Below, one piece after another: positions 1 to 7,283 of a DNA stretch of 11,059 bases. The notes under the pieces were generated by a model. That model saw nothing but the letters and a program-made list of their open reading frames with translations, did not search any database and was not told the origin of the DNA. The DNA lies in NCBI GenBank assembly GCA_003661865.1, contig QMWY01000023.1:1-11059 (forward strand), written 5' to 3'. The translations under genes were made by a program, and so were the position numbers. Every line of letters starts with the position of its first letter. Positions within the stretch are counted from its first letter, which is position 1. The DNA is from Thermoprotei archaeon (GTDB lineage Archaea > Thermoproteota > Thermoprotei_A > Sulfolobales > Ignisphaeraceae).

Positions 1-1
1 C

Positions 2-721
2 GTTACGGAGAAGAGTATCGAATCTGCCGTGATGAAGGTTGAGGAGTTCTTTGAGTACGCACGTATAAGCTTTAGCCAGCCCAGCATTGAGGACCTGATC
101 TCGCCGGGAACCATACTGGTGCTAGACGCCTCGGCGCTCGATGACGAGCAGAAGGACTACATGCTCAAGGTAGTCGCCGATGAGATCTTGTGGTATGCTC
201 GTCATAACTACGTTGTTGGTAGGCCAACACCCCTACTCTTCGTGGTTGAGGAGGCACACCTATTCGTATCTGCTAGCAGGGTAACTGTATCCAGGCATAG
301 CATAGAGAGGCTGGCTAGGGAGGGCAGGAAGTTTGGCGTGTGTCTAGCACTAGTTTCGCAGAGGCCTCGAAATATCGACCCAAACACCGTTAGCCAGATC
401 CAGAACCTGGTGGTGATGAAGCTTGTCCAGGATTCTGACCAGAGGGCGGTTATGGATGCATCAGACGCTCTCACCGAGGACCTCGTCGGTTCGCTAGCAT
501 CGTTGGCGACAGGTGAGGCGCTAGTGCTTGGGGAGTGGATCGGTAGATTCCCAGCCTTCGTCAAGATAGATATGCACCCTGGTAAGAGGGCTGGGGCCAC
601 GCCCGACATAGTATCGATATGGAGGGAGTTCTATGAGGCTGTTAAGCGTGAGGCTGAGGAGGCTTCTATGCATAGGGAAGCTGTTGAGGAGCTACGTGAG
701 CTCCTGGGTGAGGAGCCTTGA
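2..721 (+). CDS. herA: HerA bipolar DNA translocase, C-terminal part (left-truncated)
   Basis: The reading frame is open from base 2 through the left edge, so only about the last 239 residues are present and the start lies outside. HerA is a hexameric FtsK/VirB4-like ATPase that works with the NurA nuclease and Mre11-Rad50 to resect double-strand breaks in archaea. Visible here are a hydrophobic strand with an acidic-pair Walker B motif (LLFVVEEAHLF), a following AREGRKFG segment, the sensor-like SQRPRNID motif typical of HerA, and a C-terminal segment with GEALVLGEW that matches the family's last strands. The Walker A motif must be upstream of the window. The gene overlaps mre11 by one or a few bases (TGATG), which implies co-transcription and coupled translation. 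The family assignment rests on the motifs plus the neighbouring mre11-rad50. Confidence 0.93.
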   Translation, partial: VTEKSIESAVMKVEEFFEYARISFSQPSIEDLISPGTILVLDASALDDEQKDYMLKVVADEILWYARHNYVVGRPTPLLFVVEEAHLFVSASRVTVSRHSIERLAREGRKFGVCLALVSQRPRNIDPNTVSQIQNLVVMKLVQDSDQRAVMDASDALTEDLVGSLASLATGEALVLGEWIGRFPAFVKIDMHPGKRAGATPDIVSIWREFYEAVKREAEEASMHREAVEELRELLGEEP

Positions 722-1923
722 TGATCCTCCACCTAAGCGATACCCACCTGGGAGCAGCCCCCTATGGGCTAACCATTAGGTACAGGGATGTATACGAGGC
801 GTTTCTAGAGGCTATGGAGGTAGGTGCGAGGGAGCATGTCGACGTAGTTGTGCACTGCGGCGACTTCTTTGACACCCCGAATCCTCCTCCAGAGGCCTAC
901 GTAGTGGCGGCGAAAGCTCTTAGGAAGCTGCGTGACCGGGGCATCGAGGTCCTCATAATCGCAGGGCAGCATGATACCCCAAGGCGCCGCAGCATATCTC
1001 CCCTGAAGACGCTGGAGTCGCTGGGCCTGGTCAAGTACGTTGCCGTTGACGAGGTGGCTCTATGGGATGTGAAGGGCGTTAAGTTCGTAGCTGTTCCTCA
1101 CAGGGCCCGTAGCTCGCTACGGAAGGTATCGGTACCCCGAGGGTCGGTGCTGATGGCACACCTGCTACTAAAGGAGACGGGTATTCCGCAGTACGATGCT
1201 AGGGTCGAGGATATACCTTTGGGCTTCAAGTATGTGGCCCTGGGAGACTATCATAAGCCCCTAATCCTAAGGCATAGGGATGGGACCCCTATAGCATACC
1301 CGGGCTCTACCGAGGCGTTGAGGAAGGATGAGTACGTACCGGAGGGCCGTTCGGTGCTCCTAGTCGATCTCTCGCGGGACGAGCCTGTGATTCAGAAGGT
1401 TAGGCTGCGAAGTCCCCGCCCATGGATCATCGGCAGGTTCAGCAGCGTTAACGAAGCGGCTGGGTCTATAGCGCGTAGGGCGTCGGAGATCGTATCTCGG
1501 GGGCTTAAGCAGCCGTTGGTGTATGCAGAGCTGCTGAGCGAGGACGCCTCCCAGCTGTATGCAACGCTAGACACGCTGCTCCGCAAAGGGCTGATCGCGT
1601 ACTACAGGATTGAGGTGGTAACGAGGGATGTGGGTGCTGAGGAGCCTACAGAGGTTCCAGAGGGGGTTAATCTAGAGGCGGTGGTGCGGGAGCTTGTAGA
1701 GGATGAGGAGCTTGCTAGGAGAATAGTAGAACTCGTAATAGCCCCAAGCTATGATACCGTGAGGAAATTCGTCAGCGACCTCCTCGAGTCTGAGGAACTT
1801 GTGAAGTCGTTGGAGAGGCTTGTTTCGAAAATCCTCAGACCCGCGCCCCAGCGCAGCGGTCATGGAAACACATCCCCTCTATCCGGCGGCTCGCTAAGGG
1901 GCCTAGCAAGGTTCTTCAGGTGA
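721..1923 (+). CDS. mre11: Mre11 DNA double-strand-break repair nuclease
   Basis: Mre11 is a Mn-dependent 3'-5' exo- and endonuclease that pairs with Rad50 to process DNA ends. The 400-residue product has the calcineurin-like phosphoesterase motifs in order: SDTHLG (D7, H9), GDFFD (D48, D51), GQHD (Q83, H84, D85), AHLL (H147) and GDYH (D176, H178). Residues about 1-230 form the nuclease and capping region. The rest, rich in charged helices, would carry the Rad50-binding part. Two usual ligand positions differ: motif III normally reads GNHD and motif V GHxH, but here they read GQHD and GDYH. The ATG at 721 overlaps the herA stop as TGATG, with GGTGAG at 707-712 upstream. A TTG at 718 is an equally well-spaced alternative. 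It is followed six bases later by rad50, so one operon is likely. Confidence 0.95.
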   Translation: MILHLSDTHLGAAPYGLTIRYRDVYEAFLEAMEVGAREHVDVVVHCGDFFDTPNPPPEAYVVAAKALRKLRDRGIEVLIIAGQHDTPRRRSISPLKTLESLGLVKYVAVDEVALWDVKGVKFVAVPHRARSSLRKVSVPRGSVLMAHLLLKETGIPQYDARVEDIPLGFKYVALGDYHKPLILRHRDGTPIAYPGSTEALRKDEYVPEGRSVLLVDLSRDEPVIQKVRLRSPRPWIIGRFSSVNEAAGSIARRASEIVSRGLKQPLVYAELLSEDASQLYATLDTLLRKGLIAYYRIEVVTRDVGAEEPTEVPEGVNLEAVVRELVEDEELARRIVELVIAPSYDTVRKFVSDLLESEELVKSLERLVSKILRPAPQRSGHGNTSPLSGGSLRGLARFFR

Positions 1924-1924
1924 T
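1919..1924 (+). promoter_or_regulatory. Ribosome-binding site of rad50
   Basis: GGTGAT is a full match to the archaeal anti-Shine-Dalgarno complement. It lies five bases before the TTG at 1930 and overlaps the mre11 stop codon, which fixes the non-ATG start of rad50. Confidence 0.7.
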
Positions 1925-1929
1925 CGGGG

Positions 1930-4218
1930 TTGTCGGTTGCGCTTCTAAAAAGAGTTGAGCTCAAGAACATCCTCTCACACGAAAACACCACTGTTGAGCT
2001 TCCACGAGGACTAGTAGCTATTGTGGGGCCCAATGGCGCCGGTAAGAGCACGATAATAGATTCTGTAGTCTACGCACTACTGTACAGCGGACGCGGCTCC
2101 TCCGGCATTAGGGGCGGTAGGAAATCGGATATACTTAGGCGTGGCGCTAGAAGCGGTGAGATAGTTGTTGAGTTCGAGGTTGGGGGTAGGGTATACAGGG
2201 TTAGGCGGAGAATAAGCAGCGGCAGGCCTGAGGAGGCAGAGCTCTATGAAGTTGTCGGCGGGCGGGAGAAGCTGCTTGCCCATGGTCTCGAGCAGGTCTA
2301 CCGCGGGATCTTATCAATCCTCCGAATTCCCGTAGGCGACGTGCTAAGGGCCTCGATAATATCGAGGCAGGACGAGCTCACACTGCTCATAGATAGCCCC
2401 CCGGCTAAGAGGAAGCAGATGATACTCCAGCTCCTAGGGCTCGAAGAGCTTGAGAAGGTGCGCGAGCTTCTAGGTGAGGAGGTCAGGAAGCTGGTCGTGG
2501 AGAAGGGGCGCGGTATAGAGATAGAGCGCAGCCTTGCTAGGAAGAAGAGGAGGATTAGTGAGCTAGAGGATGAGGTTAGGCGCCTCGAAGAGGAGGTCAG
2601 GAGCTACGAGGAAAGGGTTGAGGAGCTCCGCAGAGAGCTAGAGCAGCGGAGGCAGAGACTAGCGCTGCTTGAGGAGCTGAGGGCTCTTTACGAGGTGTAT
2701 AGGCTTCTCGAGGATAGGCGCAGGGTCTCCAGGAGTATCGAGTGCGTGGTAGGCGCGATAAAGTTCCTAGAGGATGTCGAGGGTATAGATGTGGACTACC
2801 TAGAAAAGCTCCTCCGAGACTATGAGGATGCTAAGGTCAAGGCTGAGCAGCTCAGGAGGAGGGTTGAGGATTCTAGGCGCAAGCTGGAGAGCATTATAGG
2901 CGCCGGAAGGAGCGTTGCCATGCTTGAGGAGGAGCTTAGGAAGGCTATAGAGGAGGAGCAGAAGACCTGGGCAGAGCTGGAGATCATGCAGGGTACTGTG
3001 AGTGTTATTGAGGGAAGCGGTGTCTGCCCCGTCTGCGGACGCGAGCTGGCAGCTAAGGACGTGCATAGGATCAAGCAGGAGGTTGTGGATAAGCTCAAGT
3101 TACTGAGGTCAAGGATCGAGGAGCTTAGGCGTAGGAGGAGAGAGCTTGAGGAGAGGCTCGAGCGCGCTAAAGCTGTGGAATCCGAGGTAGCGAGGCTTGA
3201 GGGTGCCGTAAGCGAGGTTGATACAAGGATATCCGAGCTGAGGAAGAGGGTTCTCCCAATAGCTAGGCGTTCTATAGAGCTTTACCGCAGCATTAAGGAG
3301 CTCGTGGGCAGAGGCTCCCTCCCCCTATGCGATGAGGAGGCACGATACGTAGCTAGCGTGATTAGCAGAGGCTACATAAGCGCCTTGAAGGAGCTTCAGA
3401 GGTACCTCAACACCCTGAAGGGGAGGCTCAGGAGCTACGAGGAGATGCTGAGAAGCCTAGAGGTGAGGCTGAGGGGCATTGATGAGAGGAGGGTTGTCGA
3501 GAGGTTCCGGGAGCTTACGAAGAGGCTGGGTATTCCTAGGGATAGCGACGTGGTGCGGCTATATGATGACGCTAAGAGAGAGGCAGAGAACTTGGAGCAG
3601 GAGCTTCACGACGCAGAGAAGAGGCTTGAGAGTCTCAAGTCACGCCTAACCTCGCTGCTCGAGCAGAAGACCTCCCTCGAGAGGGAGGTGAGGGAGTACG
3701 AGGAGGAGCTGCGAGAGATAAAGAGAAAGGAGCGCCTCTACGACCTCCTCGAGGTCCTCAGAACGAGGATCCTTGGTAAGGATGGAGAGATCGCCAAGAG
3801 GCTTACGGCAAGGGCTAGGACGATGCTTGAGAGGTTCAGCAACGAGATCCTGAGGCACCTGGGCCTGCCCATGTCTGTAAGAATAACCCCTGACTTCGAC
3901 ATGGTTGTAGTGAATGAGCTTGGCGAGATCCCCGTAAAGAACCTATCCGGTGGTGAGAAGACGGCGTTAGCGATATCGATGAGGATAGCCCTGGCCTACA
4001 CGATCATGGGTAAAATGCCGAGCTTCTTCATACTAGACGAGCCTACGGTACACCTAGATGAGGAGCGGAGGCGCAGCCTCTTCGATATGATAAGGAGGAT
4101 CTCGGGTAGGCTGCCCCAGGTAATTGTGGTAACCCATGATAGGGAGGTCATAGACATAGCGGATCACGTGCTGGAGGTCTTTAAGGAGGGCACGCGCTCC
4201 TACGTACGTCCAGTTTAG
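1930..4218 (+). CDS. rad50: Rad50 ATPase / DNA repair coiled-coil protein
   Basis: Rad50 is the SMC-like ABC ATPase that binds and tethers DNA ends with Mre11. The 762-residue product shows Walker A GPNGAGKST (residues 33-41), a long charged coiled coil from about 180, the zinc hook CPVC (C366, C369), a returning coiled coil to about 600, the ABC signature NLSGGEK (671-677), Walker B FFILDEP (D703, E704) and the H-loop histidine H736 in THDRE. All catalytic parts are intact. As I recall, many archaeal Rad50s are nearer 850-900 residues, so the coiled-coil arms here look somewhat short; both are roughly 190-230 residues. The TTG start at 1930 is supported by a perfect GGTGAT five bases upstream. 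It is the third gene of the herA-mre11-rad50 operon. Confidence 0.96.
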   Translation: MSVALLKRVELKNILSHENTTVELPRGLVAIVGPNGAGKSTIIDSVVYALLYSGRGSSGIRGGRKSDILRRGARSGEIVVEFEVGGRVYRVRRRISSGRPEEAELYEVVGGREKLLAHGLEQVYRGILSILRIPVGDVLRASIISRQDELTLLIDSPPAKRKQMILQLLGLEELEKVRELLGEEVRKLVVEKGRGIEIERSLARKKRRISELEDEVRRLEEEVRSYEERVEELRRELEQRRQRLALLEELRALYEVYRLLEDRRRVSRSIECVVGAIKFLEDVEGIDVDYLEKLLRDYEDAKVKAEQLRRRVEDSRRKLESIIGAGRSVAMLEEELRKAIEEEQKTWAELEIMQGTVSVIEGSGVCPVCGRELAAKDVHRIKQEVVDKLKLLRSRIEELRRRRRELEERLERAKAVESEVARLEGAVSEVDTRISELRKRVLPIARRSIELYRSIKELVGRGSLPLCDEEARYVASVISRGYISALKELQRYLNTLKGRLRSYEEMLRSLEVRLRGIDERRVVERFRELTKRLGIPRDSDVVRLYDDAKREAENLEQELHDAEKRLESLKSRLTSLLEQKTSLEREVREYEEELREIKRKERLYDLLEVLRTRILGKDGEIAKRLTARARTMLERFSNEILRHLGLPMSVRITPDFDMVVVNELGEIPVKNLSGGEKTALAISMRIALAYTIMGKMPSFFILDEPTVHLDEERRRSLFDMIRRISGRLPQVIVVTHDREVIDIADHVLEVFKEGTRSYVRPV

Positions 4219-4271
4219 GACTTATCGAAGCGCAGTAACGTTTTCACCCTCTACGCAGCTACACAGACATA

Positions 4272-4277
4272 GGTGGA
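4272..4277 (+). promoter_or_regulatory. Ribosome-binding site of rio2
   Basis: GGTGGA lies a few bases before the TTG at 4281 and decides that start. The 62-bp gap after rad50 (4219-4280) otherwise holds only a weak TATA-like CTTATC near 4221, so whether rio2 has its own promoter or is read through from rad50 cannot be settled by eye. Confidence 0.55.
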
Positions 4278-4280
4278 GCA

Positions 4281-5174
4281 TTGGTAAAGCTAGGCGTGAT
4301 CTATAGGAGCCTAGTCGAGCAGGATTTCAGGCTGCTGGAGGTATTCGTAAAGCTGTTGGGCAAATTTGAGTATGTTCCTGTGGAGGTGATAGCATCACGC
4401 GTTAAGATGCCTCCGAAGGAGCTTGATGCAAGGCTTAGGAAGCTGACCAGGTATAAGCTTCTCGTGAAGCACCCCACCATGAACGCCTATAGGCTGAGGT
4501 TCCTCGGCCTCGACTGTGTTGCGCTGCATAGGCTGGTTAGGCGAAACGTTCTGAAGGCCCTCGGCGATAGGGTTGGTGTTGGTAAGGAGAGCGAGATCTA
4601 CAAAGGTATTGCTGACAACGGTGATGTGGTAGCGGTGAAGTTCTACAGGATAGGTAGGCAGAGCTTCAGAAGGGTTGTTGTGACCAGGGGGTATGGAGTT
4701 ACGTTTGAGAGGGGTACCTGGGTGCTTAGAAGTGTTGTTGCCGGGGAGAGGGAGGTTGCGGCACTTAGGGTTCTCAACAGTAGTGAAGTTCCCAATGTGC
4801 CAAGGCTCTACGGCGGGGCTCTTCACGCAGTGGTCATAGAGTTCATAGAAGGTGTAGAGCTCTACATGGTGCGCGAGCTAGCGGATCCTGAGGGAGTTCT
4901 GGAGCAGCTGATAGAGGCTATCAGAGCTGCGTACTGGAGAGCCAAGATAGTTCATGGGGACCTCAGCGAATACAACATAATTGTTGCTATGAGCGATGAC
5001 AAGGAGGTTCCCTACATAATAGACTGGCCTCAGTACGTGGAGTCTGAGAGTCCCGAAGCGCTCAGGCTCCTAGAACGCGATGTGAGGTACGTTGTTAGGT
5101 TCTTCAACAAAAGATTTAGGCTCTCGATAGACTTCAGAGATGTGCTGGAGTACGTGCTGGAGAAGCCTAGGTAG
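4281..5174 (+). CDS. rio2: Rio2 atypical serine/threonine protein kinase/ATPase
   Basis: Rio2 is an atypical kinase/ATPase acting in late maturation of the small ribosomal subunit. The 297-residue product starts with a winged-helix domain (about residues 1-90, with a DNA/RNA-binding-type helix-turn-helix pattern), which separates Rio2 from Rio1. The kinase domain follows: nucleotide loop GVGKESEIY (residues 99-107), the ATP-contacting lysine K120 in VAVKFYR, the hinge region VIEFIEG, the catalytic loop HGDLSEYN (D227, N232) and the metal-binding aspartate D248 in IIDWPQ. All key residues are present, so it should be active. Length and architecture match archaeal Rio2. The start is TTG with GGTGGA just upstream. 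It sits 62 bp after rad50 and about 15 bp before the DUF460 gene on the same strand, so rio2 and DUF460 are probably co-transcribed. Confidence 0.94.
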   Translation: MVKLGVIYRSLVEQDFRLLEVFVKLLGKFEYVPVEVIASRVKMPPKELDARLRKLTRYKLLVKHPTMNAYRLRFLGLDCVALHRLVRRNVLKALGDRVGVGKESEIYKGIADNGDVVAVKFYRIGRQSFRRVVVTRGYGVTFERGTWVLRSVVAGEREVAALRVLNSSEVPNVPRLYGGALHAVVIEFIEGVELYMVRELADPEGVLEQLIEAIRAAYWRAKIVHGDLSEYNIIVAMSDDKEVPYIIDWPQYVESESPEALRLLERDVRYVVRFFNKRFRLSIDFRDVLEYVLEKPR

Positions 5175-5189
5175 CTACTCATCCCGGGG

Positions 5190-7283
5190 TTGAACTTGGT
5201 TCTCGTGGGGAACGAGCCCCGGCTCGTAATGGGGCTGGACATAGTTAGTGGAAGCCCGGCGTCTAGGACAGCAGAGCCTCATTACTCCGTGGTTATCCTT
5301 CGGGAGGATGGAAAGGTTGTTTACGAGACGCAGTTCGCACCCCTTAGGAGAGTTGTTAGGCTTGCATGGGAGTACAGACCCAAGGTAATAGCTGTTGACA
5401 ATGTGTTCGAGCTCGCCCCTTCTAAGAAGAGATTGGCGATGCTCCTCAGCCTCTTACCTGAGGATACAGAGATGGTGCAGGTGACGCTGAAGAACGGAAG
5501 CTTCGTATCCGTGAAGAAGATATTGGCGTCCATGGGGTACGAGGTGCTTACTAAGCCGCGGTCACTGGCAACGGCTTATATAAACGCCATCCTTGCGCTG
5601 AGGGGAGAAGGCTCTCCTATAAGGGCTGTTGAGCACAAGACCAAGATAATAATATCACGCGGTAGCGCCGTAGGTCGCGGAGGGTCTAGTGCCCAGCGCT
5701 ACGCCCGTAGTATGAGGGCGTCTGTCCTCCGCATGACTAGAAGGATAAAGGAGGTGCTTGATAGGGCGGGCCTCAGCTACGACCTGATATTCAGGAAGAG
5801 TAGTGGCGGTCTTGACAGCGCGGTGTTCATAGTATACGCGCCTAGGTCAGCGCTCAGAGGGCTTGTAAAACCTGTTAGGAATAGCGAGGTCCGCGTCGTG
5901 ATAAAGCCCGTCTACAAATCCATAATGTTTGTCTCAGATAGCCCTGAGGTGGAGCTCAGGAGAAGGTACGTGATAGTAGGTGTAGACCCGGGACTGGAGA
6001 CGGGTCTCGCTGCGGTAGACCTATCGCTGAGGCTGGTTCTGCTCACCTCATCCCGGGAACTCGATAGGTCTGCTATAATAAACCGTCTATACGCGGTCGG
6101 CATACCGGTTATCGTTGCCACAGATAAGAACCCGCCGCCTGATAGCGTGAAGAAGCTGGCGTCTACTCTTGGCGTCCCCCTATACGTACCTCCACGTAAC
6201 CCAAGCACCTCCGAGAAGGAGGCTGTTATCGAGTGGTATAGACGGCGGCAACCAAGCCTAAGGATAGAGACCACTCATGAGCGGGATGCGCTAGCAGCCG
6301 CGCTGATGGCGTATAGGCATTACGAGAGGAGTCTTAGGGAGGTCGAGGAGCGCATTAGGGAGATGGGCATAGATGCTGACCTAGACGAGGCAAAGCTCCT
6401 GATACTCAGGGGGCGTAGCGTTAACGAGGCTATCGAGGCGGTGGTGGGTAAGGTGCTTGCCGAGGAGCGTGAGGAGCGCGATGCACTTAAGCAGATCCTT
6501 GCCAAGCTTAGCCGTAGGGAGTATCAGGACTCTAGGGTACAGGAGCTTGAGAAGAGGGTCGAGGAGCTCATCAGGGAGCGCGAGCTCCTTAAGAACGAGC
6601 TCTCTGAGCTTAGGAAACGCGTTGAGGAGCTCGAGTTCCAGCTTAGGCACGCAACCACACCTGTAGAGCTGACCCCTCAGGATATCCATGACAGGACCGT
6701 TGCCATGCTAGAATCGAGGGCTAAACAGCTCTACCAGAGAGTGCAGCAGCTTGAGCGCGAGGTCGAGGAGCAGAGGAGGGCCCTGGCTAAGGTCACGGGG
6801 ATCCTCAGGGGCTTAGCAGCAGGGGAGCTGAGGGTACTTCCGCTCATACAGGCGCTTAGCAAGGCGGAGATCAGGAGAGCCAGGTCCTTCGACCCGCCAT
6901 GGCTCTTCGTCGAGCATACAGACTTAGTGGACGTCGAGGGGCTTAAGGAGGTGTCTGGTGAAGGCCTGGTTCTATTTACCCGAAGGGTTAGGGATGATGT
7001 ACGGGAGCTCCTATGGCGCCATGGAGTGGCTGTTGTTGATGGGGTGGAGCCGGTGTACGTCACCGGTGATGTAGCTGTTGTTCCAGCGGACAGCGTTAGT
7101 GATGAAGTTGTTAAGAGGGCTGTTAAGCAGATGGAGGAGTACCGTGAGAAGCTTAGGAGCGCCCCTATAATAGATGAGAAGAAGCTTCTGAGCATAATAG
7201 AGGAGTACCGTAGGGAGGTCGCCGAGAGCATTGGGGAGGGTAAAACTGGTTTCAATCTAGAAGAGCAGGACTTCGCCGCTTAG
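5190..7283 (+). CDS. DUF460 / COG2433 protein with two RNase H-like (RuvC-type) domains
   Basis: This is a conserved archaeal protein without a proven function. The family is predicted to be a nuclease of the RuvC/YqgF RNase H fold. The 697-residue product seems to hold two such folds. The first (about residues 12-145) has GLDIVSGSP (D17) and IAVDNVFE (D70, E74) but no clear final acidic residue. The second (about 258-385) has the full RuvC-like set: GVDPGLETG (D266), VATDKNPP (D312) and ERDALAAA (D366). Coiled coils follow at about 430-495 and 505-540, then a mixed C-terminal domain (about 540-660) with DPPWLFVEH. The start is uncertain. TTG 5190 has no good ribosome-binding site, and TTG 5196 or ATG 5229 (giving MGLDIVSG) are alternatives. 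It probably shares a transcript with rio2. Its 3' end overlaps the opposing metK by 27 bp. Confidence 0.88.
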   Translation: MNLVLVGNEPRLVMGLDIVSGSPASRTAEPHYSVVILREDGKVVYETQFAPLRRVVRLAWEYRPKVIAVDNVFELAPSKKRLAMLLSLLPEDTEMVQVTLKNGSFVSVKKILASMGYEVLTKPRSLATAYINAILALRGEGSPIRAVEHKTKIIISRGSAVGRGGSSAQRYARSMRASVLRMTRRIKEVLDRAGLSYDLIFRKSSGGLDSAVFIVYAPRSALRGLVKPVRNSEVRVVIKPVYKSIMFVSDSPEVELRRRYVIVGVDPGLETGLAAVDLSLRLVLLTSSRELDRSAIINRLYAVGIPVIVATDKNPPPDSVKKLASTLGVPLYVPPRNPSTSEKEAVIEWYRRRQPSLRIETTHERDALAAALMAYRHYERSLREVEERIREMGIDADLDEAKLLILRGRSVNEAIEAVVGKVLAEEREERDALKQILAKLSRREYQDSRVQELEKRVEELIRERELLKNELSELRKRVEELEFQLRHATTPVELTPQDIHDRTVAMLESRAKQLYQRVQQLEREVEEQRRALAKVTGILRGLAAGELRVLPLIQALSKAEIRRARSFDPPWLFVEHTDLVDVEGLKEVSGEGLVLFTRRVRDDVRELLWRHGVAVVDGVEPVYVTGDVAVVPADSVSDEVVKRAVKQMEEYREKLRSAPIIDEKKLLSIIEEYRREVAESIGEGKTGFNLEEQDFAA
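5212..5227. repeat. Perfect 7-bp inverted repeat at the DUF460 start
   Basis: ACGAGCC and GGCTCGT are exact inverted copies separated by CC, ending one base before the ATG at 5229. In RNA this would be a very stable hairpin, with a realistic loop of four bases. If translation starts at 5190 it lies in coding sequence; if at 5229 it would cover the initiation region. Confidence 0.5.

Noticed and set aside
4219..4280. rad50-rio2 gap considered for a terminator, promoter or small RNA
   Set aside because: Only a weak CTTATC and a short GTTTTC are present, with no hairpin; not enough to call anything besides the ribosome-binding site.
6731..7255. Long open frame on the - strand inside the DUF460 gene (174 codons)
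   Set aside because: The translation is Ser/Thr/Leu-rich low-complexity with no motif, as expected opposite AGG/GAG-rich coding DNA; the + strand has clear domain structure.
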